Shown: piece by piece, positions 44,112-54,160 of the stretch
How positions within the stretch are numbered: position 1 is the stretch's first letter
Layout: every line of letters starts with the position of its first letter
NCBI GenBank assembly: GCA_035281745.1
Contig: DATEDI010000028.1
Location: 1 to 64,000 of the forward strand
From: 66-474 sp035281745
GTDB taxonomy: Bacteria > Pseudomonadota > Gammaproteobacteria > Xanthomonadales > Rhodanobacteraceae
Length of the DNA: 64,000 bases
Direction of reading: 5' to 3'
Notes under the pieces: model-generated
The model's database searches: none
What the model was told of the DNA's origin: nothing
The model's input: the letters and a program-made list of their open reading frames with translations, nothing else
Made by a program: the position numbers and the translations under genes

Positions 44112-46406
44112 TCACGCAACAATCCGCACCGGCACCGATTTCGCAGCCGGCGTCTTGCTGTACAACGCATGATGCGACAGCGGAATCAGCGGATTGCATT
44201 CCGGGTAGTAGCCGCCCACGCAGCCGCGCGGGATGTCGAACGCGACCACGCGCAAGCCGGCGACTTCACGGTGAACCCCGTCGCCGGCATCGGACAACAG
44301 CTTCACGGTCTGGCCATCGCGCAAGCCCATCAGCGCGATGTCGTCCCGGTGCATCAGCACCACCTCGCGGGTACCCTCGATGCCGCGAAAGCGATCGTCG
44401 TAGCCGTAAATGGTGGTATTGAACTGGTCGTTCGAACGCATCGTCATCAGCCGAAAGCGGTTCGGTGCATCGTCGAACCCGGTGGCGGTCAGCGACGGTG
44501 GCAGGATGAAGTTGGCCTTGCCGGTCTCGGTCTTCCACGCCCGTTCGCGTGCGCTGTTGGGACGATGGAATCCACCCGGCCGCCACATGCGCTGGTTGAA
44601 ATCCTTGAACTGCTCGGGATAGGTCTGCTCGATGGCATTGCGGATCGTGGCGTAATCGTTGACCCAGCCGTCCCACGGCACCTTGGGGTTGGGCGCGAGC
44701 GTGCGCCTGGCAAGTTCCACCACGATCCGGGTTTCCGACCGCAATTCCGGGCTGGCCGGCTCGGCCTTGCCCACCGAAGCATGGATGCAGCTGGTGGAAT
44801 CCTCGGTGGACAGCACCTGCGGCTTGCCGTTTTCCTCGACGCGCTCGATGCGCCCGAGGCATGGCAGCAGGTACGCAATCTCGCCATTGATGAGGTGCGA
44901 ACGATTCAACTTGGTCGCGATCTGCACCGTGAGCCGCAGCTTGTGCCACGCCTCCGCGACCCGCTCCTGCTCGGGAATCGCGCGCAGGAAATTTCCGCCC
45001 AGGCCGATGAATCCGTGCACCGTTCCATCCAGCACGCCTTCGCAGGTTTCGACGGTGTTGAGTCCCTTTTCGCGCGGCGGCTCGAAACCGTATTGATCGG
45101 CCAGGCGATCCAGCGGCACCAGCGCCGGATCGTCGGCGATGCCGACGGTACGCTGACCTTGCACGTTGGAATGTCCGCGCACCGGGCACAGGCCGGCGCC
45201 GGGCTTGCCGACGTTGCCACGCAGCAACATGAAATTGGCGAACATGTGGATGTTGTATTCGCCCAGCACGTGCTGGGTCAGCCCCATCCCGTACACGCCG
45301 ATCACCGCATCAGCCGTGGCATAGGTCGCTGCCGCACGTTCCAGCTCGGCGCGTTGCAAGCCGGACGCGGCCTCGATGTCGTCCCATGATTGCGCGCGCA
45401 GCCATGTCGCGAACTCGTCGAAGCCATGGGTGTGTTGCGCGATGAACGCGGCGTCCAACACGCGCGACGTGCCGTTTTTCATGGCCTCGTCGTCGAGCGC
45501 GACCAGCGTCTTGCACAACCCCGTGATCGCCGCGATGTCGCCACCGGCCTTCACCTGCAGGTATTGCGTGGCCAGCGGCGTCTCCTTGCCCGCCAGCAAC
45601 TCGACCGGACTTTGCGGGTTGGTGAAGCGCTCCAACCCGCGCTCGCGCAATGGATTGAACACCACGATCGGCGCGCCACGTTTCGCGGCTTTCTGCAAGT
45701 CGTGCAGCATGCGCGGACTGTTGACGCCGGCGTTCTGGCCGAAGAAGAAGATGCAGTCGGTCTTGGCGAAATCGTCCAGCACCACCGTGCCGACCGTGGC
45801 ACCGACGCTCTTGCGCAGCGCGACGCCGGTGGCTTCGTGGCACATGTTGGAGGAATCCGGCAAGTTGTTGTTGCCGTACAGCCTCGCGAACAATGCGTAC
45901 AGGTAACTCGTTTCCAGCGAGGCGCGACCCGAGGCGTAGAACACCACCGATTTCGGATCGGTTTCGCGCAGTCGCTTCAGTTCGTCGCCGATCGCATCGA
46001 ACGCTTCGCTCCATCCGCAAGGTACGTACTTGTCCGTCGCGCGGTCGTACCGCAGCGGATGGGTCAGACGACCCTGCTGCTCGAGATCGTGATCGGACCA
46101 ACCGAGCAATTCGGTGCAGGTGTGCTCGGCGAAAAACTCAGGCGTGGTGCGCAGGCTGGTCAGCTCCCAGGCACTCGCCTTGGCGCCGTTCTCGCAGAAT
46201 TCGAATTTCGCCGGTTTCTCGGGCTGCGGCCACGCACACGACACGCACGTGAAGCCGCGCGGCTTGTTCTGTCGCCACAACTCCTTCAACGTCGAGGGAA
46301 TCGGCACCTGCTCTCGCTTCAGGATCGCCGTCACTGACTTCACCGAACCCCAGCCGCCAGCGGGACCGGTATAGGGTTCGATCTTCGGTTTGCGTTCGTC
46401 GGCCAT
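44112..46406 (-). CDS. Molybdopterin oxidoreductase, YdeP/FdhF-like
   Basis: 764 residues (E. coli YdeP 759). The N-terminus has only a short Cys set (FTCVSCAWPQP, then FCENGAKA), like YdeP and unlike full formate dehydrogenases. Mo-bis-MGD domains follow (VVFYASGRASLETSYLYALFA, GVNSPRMLHDLQKA), ending in a beta-barrel with RSNDQFNTTIYGYDDRFRG. YdeP supports acid resistance in enteric bacteria; the electron partner is unknown. ATG 46406 has CGGAG upstream; the frame runs further only because it crosses the tRNA-Ser antisense. No fdhD accessory gene is adjacent. Confidence 0.85.
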   Translation of the reverse strand: MADERKPKIEPYTGPAGGWGSVKSVTAILKREQVPIPSTLKELWRQNKPRGFTCVSCAWPQPEKPAKFEFCENGAKASAWELTSLRTTPEFFAEHTCTELLGWSDHDLEQQGRLTHPLRYDRATDKYVPCGWSEAFDAIGDELKRLRETDPKSVVFYASGRASLETSYLYALFARLYGNNNLPDSSNMCHEATGVALRKSVGATVGTVVLDDFAKTDCIFFFGQNAGVNSPRMLHDLQKAAKRGAPIVVFNPLRERGLERFTNPQSPVELLAGKETPLATQYLQVKAGGDIAAITGLCKTLVALDDEAMKNGTSRVLDAAFIAQHTHGFDEFATWLRAQSWDDIEAASGLQRAELERAAATYATADAVIGVYGMGLTQHVLGEYNIHMFANFMLLRGNVGKPGAGLCPVRGHSNVQGQRTVGIADDPALVPLDRLADQYGFEPPREKGLNTVETCEGVLDGTVHGFIGLGGNFLRAIPEQERVAEAWHKLRLTVQIATKLNRSHLINGEIAYLLPCLGRIERVEENGKPQVLSTEDSTSCIHASVGKAEPASPELRSETRIVVELARRTLAPNPKVPWDGWVNDYATIRNAIEQTYPEQFKDFNQRMWRPGGFHRPNSARERAWKTETGKANFILPPSLTATGFDDAPNRFRLMTMRSNDQFNTTIYGYDDRFRGIEGTREVVLMHRDDIALMGLRDGQTVKLLSDAGDGVHREVAGLRVVAFDIPRGCVGGYYPECNPLIPLSHHALYSKTPAAKSVPVRIVA

Positions 46407-46553
46407 CGCGCGCTCCGAGTGCGGCAGATGTTCGACAGTGTAGAACATGGCGGAGAGGGATTGCTCGACGCATCCCTGCGCCTCGCCCCTCACTTCGCTC
46501 GGGCCAACCTTCGGTTGTCCAAATTCGTTCCGGACAAATTTGTCGAACCCAAT

Positions 46554-46643
<90 letters not shown>

Positions 46644-46651
46644 AACTTGTC

Positions 46652-46699
46652 GTCATTCCGGGGCCAACCCGGCTTCATCAGGGCAGAACCCGGAATGAC
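46652..46699. repeat. GTCATTCC-family palindrome, copy 3
   Basis: GTCATTCCGGGGCC... and ...ACCCGGAATGAC are reverse-complement ends of a 48-base element. It lies in the 95-base gap between serS and the tRNA-Ser gene, nine bases before the 5' end of the tRNA. Confidence 0.8.
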
Positions 46700-46738
46700 G
46701 GATTCTAATGATGTTCCTGGCAAGGGAACGAATGTCGG

Positions 46739-48016
46739 TTACGCAATTCGCTCCACGCCACGCATGTACGGCCGCAACACTTCAGGCACCGTGATCGAAC
46801 CGTCGGCGTTCTGGCAGTTCTCCATCACTGCGATCAGGCAGCGGCCGACGGCGAGGCCGGAGCCATTGAGCGTGTGCACCAGTTCTGGTTTGCCGGTCGC
46901 GGGATTGCGCCAGCGCGCCTGCATCCGGCGCGCCTGGAAATCGGTGCAGTTGGAGCACGAGGAAATCTCGCGGTAAGTGTTCTGCGACGGCAGCCAGACC
47001 TCCAGATCATAGGTCTTGGCTGCCGCGAAACCCATGTCGCCGGTGCACAGCGCCATCTTCCGATAGGGCAACTCAAGTTTTTGCAGGACCCTTTCGGCAT
47101 GGCTGGTGAGTTCTTCCAGCGATCCGAACGATTTCGATGGCTCGACGATCTGCACCAGCTCGACCTTTTCGAACTGGTGCTGGCGGATCATGCCCTTGAC
47201 GTCCTTGCCATAGGAACCAGCTTCCGCGCGAAAGCATGGCGTATGTGCGGTGACCTTCACCGGCAGTGCATCAGCTTCGACGATCGAGTCGCGTACCAGA
47301 TTGGTCAGCGAGACTTCGGCAGTAGGAATCAGATAGCGTTTTGTTTCGCCGACAGCCGTGGAGAACAAATCCTCCTCGAACTTCGGCAACTGCCCCGTGC
47401 CCTGCATCGTTTCCGGATTGACCAACAGCGGCACGTTGCATTCGGTGTAGCCATGCTCGCCGGTGTGCAGATCCAGCATGAACTGCGCGAGCGCACGGTG
47501 CAGTCGCGCAAGCTGGCCGCGCAGCACCGTAAAACGCGCGCCCGACAATTTGGCGCCAGCTTCGCCGTCCAGCCAGCCATGACGGGCGCCGAGTTCGATA
47601 TGATCCTTCACAGTGAAATCGAACGCACGCGGCGTGCCCCAGCGCGACACTTCGACGTTCCCGGTTTCGTCCTTGCCGATTGGCGTCGCGGCATCCGGAA
47701 GATTGGGAATGCCGAGCGAAATGGTCGAAAGCTTGTGCTGCACTTCCGCCAGCGCTGCCTCGTTGGCCTTCAACTTGTCGCCGATGCCGGCGACCTCGAT
47801 CATGATCGGCGCGACATCTTCGCCCTTGGCCTTGGCCTGCCCGATCGCTTTGGACCGCGCGTTGCGTTGCGCCTGCAGCTCCTGGGTTTCGGTCGCGAGG
47901 CGCTTGCGGTCGGATTCCAACGATTCGATAGACGCCACATCGAGTTCGTAGCCGCGCGTCTTCAGGCGCGCCGCGGTTTCGGCGAGATGCGCACGCAGCA
48001 AGGCTGGATCCAGCAT
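46739..48016 (-). CDS. serS: Serine-tRNA ligase
   Basis: 425-residue class II synthetase. The N-terminal coiled-coil arm (about residues 28-100, LESDRKRLATETQELQAQRN) reads the long variable arm of tRNA-Ser. Motif 2 is FRAEAGSYGKD and motif 3 is GSGLAVGRCLIAVMEN. Length is standard (E. coli 430). It lies upstream of a tRNA-Ser gene on the same strand. Confidence 0.97.
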   Translation of the reverse strand: MLDPALLRAHLAETAARLKTRGYELDVASIESLESDRKRLATETQELQAQRNARSKAIGQAKAKGEDVAPIMIEVAGIGDKLKANEAALAEVQHKLSTISLGIPNLPDAATPIGKDETGNVEVSRWGTPRAFDFTVKDHIELGARHGWLDGEAGAKLSGARFTVLRGQLARLHRALAQFMLDLHTGEHGYTECNVPLLVNPETMQGTGQLPKFEEDLFSTAVGETKRYLIPTAEVSLTNLVRDSIVEADALPVKVTAHTPCFRAEAGSYGKDVKGMIRQHQFEKVELVQIVEPSKSFGSLEELTSHAERVLQKLELPYRKMALCTGDMGFAAAKTYDLEVWLPSQNTYREISSCSNCTDFQARRMQARWRNPATGKPELVHTLNGSGLAVGRCLIAVMENCQNADGSITVPEVLRPYMRGVERIA

Positions 48017-48081
48017 GGACGTTTCTTCATGGAGGCACGAAACCCGGCATTATCGCGGCACGCCGCCGTGCGGGCAAACCG

Positions 48082-48541
48082 CTATGGATCCGCCGCGTGT
48101 CGACGAAGCCATGGCTGCAGCGAGAGCCGATAGATGCCCGAGTCCCCTCCGAAGGTGATCGCGCGTCCGTCGGGCAGGACGTGAGAGCCCCAGGGGCCGA
48201 CACCGTTGACCACGTCGCCGAGATCGACGGGCTGGCTCCAATGGTCGCCATCGCGGAATGCGATGCACAGGCGCCCCAGTCCGGCTGTCGTCTTGCCGTA
48301 GCCGAACACGATGCACGAGCCATCCGGTGCGATCGCCGGGTCATGCGTGCTGATGGCCGGGTCGCCGAGTTGAACACGCACCGGCGCCATGTATTTCCCA
48401 TCCAGCAAACACGGGCTGAAGACGTGCATGGCGTGGTCGTCGCCGCGCCGAATGAAGTACAACGTACCGTCCGTCGCAATGCTGGTGAAACCAGGTTCGC
48501 AACACGCGAAGGCTGAATGAGTCGCGGGCGCGATCCCGCGT
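48082..48541 (-). pseudogene. Truncated WD40/PD40 beta-propeller (TolB-like) gene
   Basis: About 150 residues remain, showing propeller-blade repeats (SIATDGTLYFIRR, DPAIAPDGSCIVFGYG, SHVLPDGRAITFGGDSGIYRLSL) ending at a normal stop. The frame runs upstream into the 3' end of rarA with no ATG or GTG start in the propeller region; only a TTG inside a blade is available. The 5' half appears lost at the rarA junction. Complete relatives would be about twice as long. It is probably not expressed as a folded protein. Confidence 0.5.
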
Positions 48542-49882
48542 TCAGCGCTGGCGAGCTTGCGCCCGCGCCGCGCGCAACGCATCGAGCTTTTCCCTGATCT
48601 TCGCCTCGATGCCGTTCGCGGTCGGTGCGTAGAACTCGGTGCCGACCAATGCGTCGGGCAAGCATTGCTGGTCCAACGCGACGCCGCCTCGGATGTCGGG
48701 ATCGTATTGGTAATCCTTGCCGTAGCCGAGTCCCTTCATCAGCTTGGTCGGCGCATTGCGCAAATGCATCGGCACTTCCAGCGTGCCGCTTTCGCGCACG
48801 TTGGCTCGCGCAGCACCATAGGCCACGTAGGCCGCGTTGCTCTTGGGCGCCATCGCGAGATAGAGTGCGGCTTCGGCCAGCGCAAGTTCGCCTTCGGGCG
48901 AACCCAGTCGCTCGTAGGTATCCCACGCATGCAGCGTGAGTTGCCACGCACGCGGATCGGCAAGTCCGATGTCTTCGACGGCCATCCGCACCATCCGCCG
49001 CGCGAGATACAGCGGTTCGCAGCCGCCGTCGAGCATCCGGACCAACCAGTACAGCGCGGCGTCGGGATCGGAACAACGCACCGATTTGTGCAACGCCGAG
49101 ATCTGGTCGTAGAACTGCTCGCCGCCCTTGTCGAAGCGGCGGGTGCGATCGGCCAGCACCTGCTGCAGCGTCGATTCGTCGATGCGATTTTCATGCGCCA
49201 GCTCCGCCGCGATTTCGAGGAACGTCAATGCACGGCGCACATCGCCATCGGCGGCTTTGGCCATCAACGACAAGGCTTCGTCATCGACTTGCAGATGGAG
49301 CTCGCCGAGCCCCCGTTCGTCGTCAGTCAGCGCACGCTTCAGTGCGATGACGATGGCGTCGGCACCCACCGCGTCCATCACGTGCACGCGGCAGCGCGAC
49401 AGCAACGCCGAATTCAATTCGAACGAGGGATTCTCGGTGGTGGCGCCGATGAACACGATCACGCCGCGCTCGATGTGCGGCAGGAACGCATCCTGCTGGG
49501 CCTTGTTGAAGCGGTGCACCTCGTCCACGAACAGCACGCTTCGGCGGCCCTGCGCGAACCGGCCTTCCGCTTCCGCCAGTGCCTTGCGCACGTCGGCGAG
49601 GCCTGACAACACCGCGGAAATCGCTTGGAAGTGCGCATCGGCATACTGAGCAACCAACAGTGCCAGCGTGGTCTTGCCACAACCGGGCGGCCCCCACAGC
49701 ACCATGGAGTGGACGCTGCCGGCTTCCAGTGCACGCCGCAGCGCACTACCGGAGCCAAGCAGGCGATCCTGCCCGACGATTTCATCCAGCGTGCGCGGGC
49801 GCATCCGCTCGGCGAGTGGTTTCAGCGCATCGGATTCGGGAAACAGCGCGTTGCTTGCTGGGCTGGCGATTCGGCGTGGCAT
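48542..49882 (-). CDS. rarA: Replication-associated recombination protein A (MgsA)
   Basis: 446-residue AAA+ ATPase (E. coli 447). Walker A GPPGCGKTTL and Walker B-like LFVDEVHRFNKAQQDAFL are present, with sensor region GATTENPSFELNSALLSRC and the C-terminal tetramerisation part. RarA acts at stalled forks and binds SSB. It is often found beside lolA-ftsK, as here, though a DUF1275 gene intervenes. Confidence 0.95.
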   Translation of the reverse strand: MPRRIASPASNALFPESDALKPLAERMRPRTLDEIVGQDRLLGSGSALRRALEAGSVHSMVLWGPPGCGKTTLALLVAQYADAHFQAISAVLSGLADVRKALAEAEGRFAQGRRSVLFVDEVHRFNKAQQDAFLPHIERGVIVFIGATTENPSFELNSALLSRCRVHVMDAVGADAIVIALKRALTDDERGLGELHLQVDDEALSLMAKAADGDVRRALTFLEIAAELAHENRIDESTLQQVLADRTRRFDKGGEQFYDQISALHKSVRCSDPDAALYWLVRMLDGGCEPLYLARRMVRMAVEDIGLADPRAWQLTLHAWDTYERLGSPEGELALAEAALYLAMAPKSNAAYVAYGAARANVRESGTLEVPMHLRNAPTKLMKGLGYGKDYQYDPDIRGGVALDQQCLPDALVGTEFYAPTANGIEAKIREKLDALRAARAQARQR

Positions 49883-50049
49883 CAGCGCATCTTAGAGAAT
49901 CGCACCTCTCCCGGCACCCCGATTCAGGGGTCGGATCGCTCGGCACGCGCCAAGTAGACAGGCGACCGAGCCGCGCACAAGGCTCGCCCGCCCCGAAGTT
50001 CGACATGCCCCTCCGTGAATGGTTGCAGCGACCGGCATGGACCGAACGA

Positions 50050-50727
50050 TCATCCGGCCTGCGCGCGGGCGCCAAGCCAGTGCCGGTACGCCGCGTATGC
50101 GATGCCTACGCACCCGGTCAACACCGCCGGCGCCAGCAAGGTACGCTCCTGCCAATACGGAAATGCCAGCGCGCTGGCCACGCCGCCAGCGAGAAAGCCG
50201 ATGAACAACGCGCCGTACAGACGCACCCGACGCCCGTCGGGCTTGTCACCGCGCATCCAGTGGCCGAGGAACATGCCGAGGTCGGTCACGATTCCCGATA
50301 CATGGCTGGTTCGCACGACCGCGCCGCTGTAGGTCGCGGCCATCGCGTTCTGCAGCCCGGACGCGGCTGCCGCGAGCCACAAGCCCGCATCGTTTTGCTG
50401 GTGCAACAACGGCACCGCGAGAAACAACAACGCGGACTCGATCGCCAGCGCCACCCCGTAACGGCGACCAAGTCGCAACGCGCTGTCGCCCACGATGAAC
50501 CCGCTGAGCGCGCAGCCGGCCACGAACGCCAGCAACATGACGCCGAAATGCAGCAGGTCGCCCAGGTCGCCCTGCACCGCCACGATGCCGAGAATCGACG
50601 TGGTGCCCGTCATGTGCGTCACCGCCTGATGACGAAAGCCCAGGTAACCCATGGCGTTGATCATCCCGGCGATGAACGCCAGGCCGACCCCGCCCCACAA
50701 CACCCAACGTGGCAGCCTGGCGATCAC
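50050..50727 (-). CDS. YoaK/DUF1275 family membrane protein
   Basis: 225-residue protein with about six hydrophobic segments. AFIAGMINAMGYLGF, THMTGTTSILG and the second-half SGLQNAMAATYSGAVVRTSHVSGIVTDLG motif are typical DUF1275 features. Family function is unknown. GTG 50727 is a weak choice of start (no clear ribosome site); GTG 50766 overlapping lolA is possible. It follows lolA closely on the same strand and sits between lolA and rarA. Confidence 0.8.
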   Translation of the reverse strand: MIARLPRWVLWGGVGLAFIAGMINAMGYLGFRHQAVTHMTGTTSILGIVAVQGDLGDLLHFGVMLLAFVAGCALSGFIVGDSALRLGRRYGVALAIESALLFLAVPLLHQQNDAGLWLAAAASGLQNAMAATYSGAVVRTSHVSGIVTDLGMFLGHWMRGDKPDGRRVRLYGALFIGFLAGGVASALAFPYWQERTLLAPAVLTGCVGIAYAAYRHWLGARAQAG

Positions 50728-50743
50728 GACGAGGGGCTGCGGC

Positions 50744-51376
50744 TCAGGGCTTGGTGTCTGTATCACCCACCACGTCGGTGCCTTTGGGCGGCACGAACTT
50801 GAAAGCGTCGGCCGCAAGTTGCGGATTGCGTTCCCATCCGGAAAACGCGATCTCGGTGCGGTTGCCCAAGGTGTCCTTGAAGATCATCCGGCGCGGACCA
50901 GTTGCGTCGAAGCCGATCTCGGCGTATTCGAATTGTGGTTCCTTGCTGCGCGAAACCAGGCGCAGCCATTCGAGGCCCTCGCGCGTGCCCGCGTCGGTGG
51001 TCTTGAATTCGCTGTCGAGTTGCGAGAGGTCGGTGAGTACCGTCAGCGGACTGTGTGCTTCTTCGCTGCCCTGGTCGCGCACCGTCACCTGCTCGAGGTC
51101 GGGTTCGTACACCCACACCTTCTTGCCGTCGGCCACGATCAATTGCTGGTACGGATCGGTGACCTGCCAGCGGAACAGGCGTGGCGCCTGGAGCGCGAGC
51201 AACCCATGGCTGGAACCAGTGATGTTGCCGTGCGTGTCGTACACGGTCTGGCTGAAGTTGCCGCGCAATGCATGCAGGCCGTTCGCGAAAGCATCGAGCC
51301 GCGCGCGCGCGCCGGTGGCGGCGAATGCCGTGCACGCGACGAGGGACAACAAGATACCCAGCATTATTTTGCGCAT
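50744..51376 (-). CDS. lolA: Outer membrane lipoprotein carrier protein LolA
   Basis: 210 residues with a signal peptide (MRKIMLGILLSLVACTAFAA). LRGNFSQTVYD, GLLALQAPRLFRWQVTDPYQQLIVADGKKVWVYEPDLEQVTV is the core sheet (read in parts) that accepts lipoproteins from LolCDE and delivers them to LolB. It lies downstream of ftsK, as in most gammaproteobacteria. A palindromic repeat lies in the ftsK-lolA gap. Confidence 0.94.
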   Translation of the reverse strand: MRKIMLGILLSLVACTAFAATGARARLDAFANGLHALRGNFSQTVYDTHGNITGSSHGLLALQAPRLFRWQVTDPYQQLIVADGKKVWVYEPDLEQVTVRDQGSEEAHSPLTVLTDLSQLDSEFKTTDAGTREGLEWLRLVSRSKEPQFEYAEIGFDATGPRRMIFKDTLGNRTEIAFSGWERNPQLAADAFKFVPPKGTDVVGDTDTKP

Positions 51377-51412
51377 GACGAATCCTCGGGAAGCTCGATT
51401 GACCTGAACGTC

Positions 51413-51505
51413 GTCATTCCCGCGAAAGCAGGAATCCAGTGGCTTTCTTCATCCGTACAAGAAAGTCGCTGGGTCCCGGATATCGCTTCGCGATTCCGGG
51501 ATGAC
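51413..51505. repeat. GTCATTCC-family palindrome, copy 4 (two-armed)
   Basis: It starts GTCATTCCCGCGAAAGCAGG and ends with GATTCCGGGATGAC. Between the arms GGCTTTCTT faces AAGAAAGTC. Its plan is the same as copy 1: two hairpin halves flanking a spacer. It lies between ftsK and lolA. Confidence 0.8.
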
Positions 51506-51581
51506 GAGCAGAATTTTGGCAGCGCCAGATGAACTTGGAGCGACTCCAGGTAACTTGCGATCGTTGCGGCACTTCGACCGC

Positions 51582-53870
51582 TCAGGAAGGAGGTGGCGGT
51601 GCAATCACTTCCCGCTGCCCGTTGTGCTGCGGCGCGCTCACCACGCCCTCCTGTTCCATCTGTTCGATCAACCGCGCGGCGCGGTTGTAGCCGATGCGCA
51701 GGTGACGCTGCACGCCGGAAATCGAGGCGCGCCGGCTGCTGGTGACGATTTGCACCGCCCTGTCGTACAGCGCGTTGTCGTCGTTGCCATCCCCTTCCTC
51801 GGGCAAACCGGATTCATTGATGATTTTGCCATCGCCGAGCGTCTGCACTTCTTCCAGCACGCCGTCGATATAGTTTGGCTCGCCCTGGGTGCGCAGCCAC
51901 TCGACCACCTTGTGCACGTCGTCGTCGCCCACGAACGCACCATGCACGCGTTCGGGCGTCGCGGTGCCGGGCGGCAGGTACAGCATGTCGCCGTTGCCCA
52001 GCAACGTTTCCGCGCCGGACTGGTCGAGGATGGTGCGCGAGTCGATCTTGGACGAAACCTGGAACGCGATGCGGGTCGGAATGTTGGCCTTGATCAGGCC
52101 GGTGATCACGTCCACCGACGGACGCTGCGTCGCGAGGATCAGGTGCACGCCCGCCGCCCGCGCTTTCTGCGCAAGCCGCGCGATCAGTTCCTCGACCTTC
52201 TTGCCGACGATCATCATCATGTCGGCGAATTCGTCGATGATCACCACGATGAACGGCAGCGGCTGCAGCGGTTCGGCTTTCTCTTCGGGCGCGTCGGGAT
52301 TGGCCTTGAACAGCGGATCGGGTAGCGGCTGACCCGCGGCCTCGGCGTCGCGCACCTTCTTGTTGAAACCCGCGAGATTGCGCACGCCCACCGCCGCCAT
52401 CAACTTGTAGCGACGTTCCATCTCCGCGACACACCAGCGCAGCGCGTTGGCGGCCTCCTTCATGTCGGTGACGACGGGCGCCAGCAGATGCGGAATCTTG
52501 TCATACACCGACAACTCCAGCATCTTGGGGTCGATCATGATCATCCGCACGTCGGCCGGCTTGGCCTTGAACAGCAGCGACAGCACCATCGCGTTCAGTG
52601 CCACCGATTTGCCCGAGCCCGTGGTGCCGGCCACCAGCAGGTGGGGCATCTTCTGCAGATCGACCACCACCGGCCGGCCGCCGATGTCCTTGCCGAGCGC
52701 CAGCGACAGCGGCGAGCGCGCATCGCCGTATTCGCGCGACCCGAAAATCTCGGAGAGGTACACGATCTCGCGATGCGCATTCGGAATCTCGAGGCCGATC
52801 ACGTTCTTGCCGGGAATCACGTCGACCACGCGCACGCTGACCAGCGACAAACCACGCGCGATGTCCTTGTCCAGCGAAGAAATCTGGCTGCCGCGCACGC
52901 CGGGCGCGGGCTCCAGTTCAAAGCGCGTGATCACGGGACCGGGATGCGCCGAGACCACATGCGCATCGATCCGGAAATCCTTCAGCTTCATCTCGACCTG
53001 GCGCGACAGCACCTCCAGCGTTTCTTCGGAGTAGCCCTTGCCGGTCTGCGGCTGCGGCTCCTGCAGCAACGACAGCGGCGGTACTTCGCCTTCACTGGCA
53101 GCCCCGGTGAACAGCGGGATCTGGGTCTCGCGCTTGGCGCGTTCGCTCTTGACGATCGGTGCAGGTGCGGGCTCGATGCGTACCGGCTCGCGCTTGGCAC
53201 GGCGCTCGCTGTCTTCCTTGCGCGCGGTTTCACGTTCGACGCGCGCGGCACGCGCGGCCAAGGTTTCCGGCGCGCGCTTCAACTTGCCGCGGGCCCACGC
53301 TGCACCCGTCAATACCTGTTGCCCGGTCCAGTCCATCACCCGAAACCACGACAGGCCGGTGATCCAGGTGACCGCGATCAATGCCAGCGCGAACAGCAAC
53401 AACAGCGCACCGAGTTCGCCGAAGCCCCGATGCAGGGCGCCGCCCGCGCCGCAGCCAAGCAGGCCGCCGGCGGCGGCGACGTTGCTGCATTCCGGATCGG
53501 ACGCATGCAACCAGGCCAACCCGCAACAACCCACGAAAAATGCCACGAACCCGATCAAGCGCAGGCTGGGCTCCCACTTGTTCTCACCTTCGTCGCGCCG
53601 GTACCAGCCACGCAGCACGCCGACGGCGAGCACCACCAGCAGCACCGGGAACGCGTAGGCGACCACGCCGAACAAATGAAACAGCAAATCGGCGATGTAC
53701 GCCCCGATCGAGCCACCGAAATTGTGCACGGGCTGCCCCGGCACACCCGAGTGCCACCAGCCCGGATCGGTCGCGCTGTAACCGACCAGGCACGCGAACA
53801 AATATACGGCGAGCGGGAACAACAGCAACGCCGCGGCCTCGCGCAAAAGCCGTCGCGTGCGCTCGCTCAT
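51582..53870 (-). CDS. ftsK: DNA translocase FtsK
   Basis: 762 residues. Four N-terminal membrane spans (residues 10-180) anchor it at the septum, then a short basic/acidic linker (190-280), then the RecA-like motor with Walker A AGTTGSGKSVALN and Walker B-like FIVVIIDEFADMMM, and the C-terminal gamma winged helix (SRRASISGVQRHLRIGYNRAARLI) that reads KOPS sites. The linker is much shorter than in E. coli (1329 aa). ATG 53870 is chosen; a GTG 16 codons upstream is possible. Confidence 0.95.
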   Translation of the reverse strand: MSERTRRLLREAAALLLFPLAVYLFACLVGYSATDPGWWHSGVPGQPVHNFGGSIGAYIADLLFHLFGVVAYAFPVLLVVLAVGVLRGWYRRDEGENKWEPSLRLIGFVAFFVGCCGLAWLHASDPECSNVAAAGGLLGCGAGGALHRGFGELGALLLLFALALIAVTWITGLSWFRVMDWTGQQVLTGAAWARGKLKRAPETLAARAARVERETARKEDSERRAKREPVRIEPAPAPIVKSERAKRETQIPLFTGAASEGEVPPLSLLQEPQPQTGKGYSEETLEVLSRQVEMKLKDFRIDAHVVSAHPGPVITRFELEPAPGVRGSQISSLDKDIARGLSLVSVRVVDVIPGKNVIGLEIPNAHREIVYLSEIFGSREYGDARSPLSLALGKDIGGRPVVVDLQKMPHLLVAGTTGSGKSVALNAMVLSLLFKAKPADVRMIMIDPKMLELSVYDKIPHLLAPVVTDMKEAANALRWCVAEMERRYKLMAAVGVRNLAGFNKKVRDAEAAGQPLPDPLFKANPDAPEEKAEPLQPLPFIVVIIDEFADMMMIVGKKVEELIARLAQKARAAGVHLILATQRPSVDVITGLIKANIPTRIAFQVSSKIDSRTILDQSGAETLLGNGDMLYLPPGTATPERVHGAFVGDDDVHKVVEWLRTQGEPNYIDGVLEEVQTLGDGKIINESGLPEEGDGNDDNALYDRAVQIVTSSRRASISGVQRHLRIGYNRAARLIEQMEQEGVVSAPQHNGQREVIAPPPPS

Positions 53871-54045
53871 CCCCGCGGATTTGGATTCAGCCTGAACTCT
53901 GGCACGCGCCACGCGCAACGACCTCGATTCCCGATAACGTCAAGCGCGCTGACTATAACGCCGTTTCGACGAGGGCCAAGCCCCGGCGTTGGTCAACATG
54001 AGCATCTGTTTACTGGCGCACGACCTGCGAGATTCGACAGTGCGC

Positions 54046-54123
54046 AGGTTGGATTGAACCCGGCTTTGCCGGGGCAGCCCGACATCCTTCGTTGGGCTTC
54101 GCTGCGCTCAGCCCAACCTACAG
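54046..54123. repeat. Dispersed CCCAACCT/GGGCTTCGC inverted repeat, copy 2
   Basis: GCAGGTTGGATTGAACC... GGCAGCCCGAC faces GTTGGGCTTCGCTGCGCTCA... CCCAACCTAC. It shares its right arm (GGGCTTCGCxGCGCTCxGCCC) with the copy at 27066-27162. Confidence 0.7.
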
Positions 54124-54160
54124 ATACTGCGGAACCCGTCAGGCGATCGGAACCTTGACG

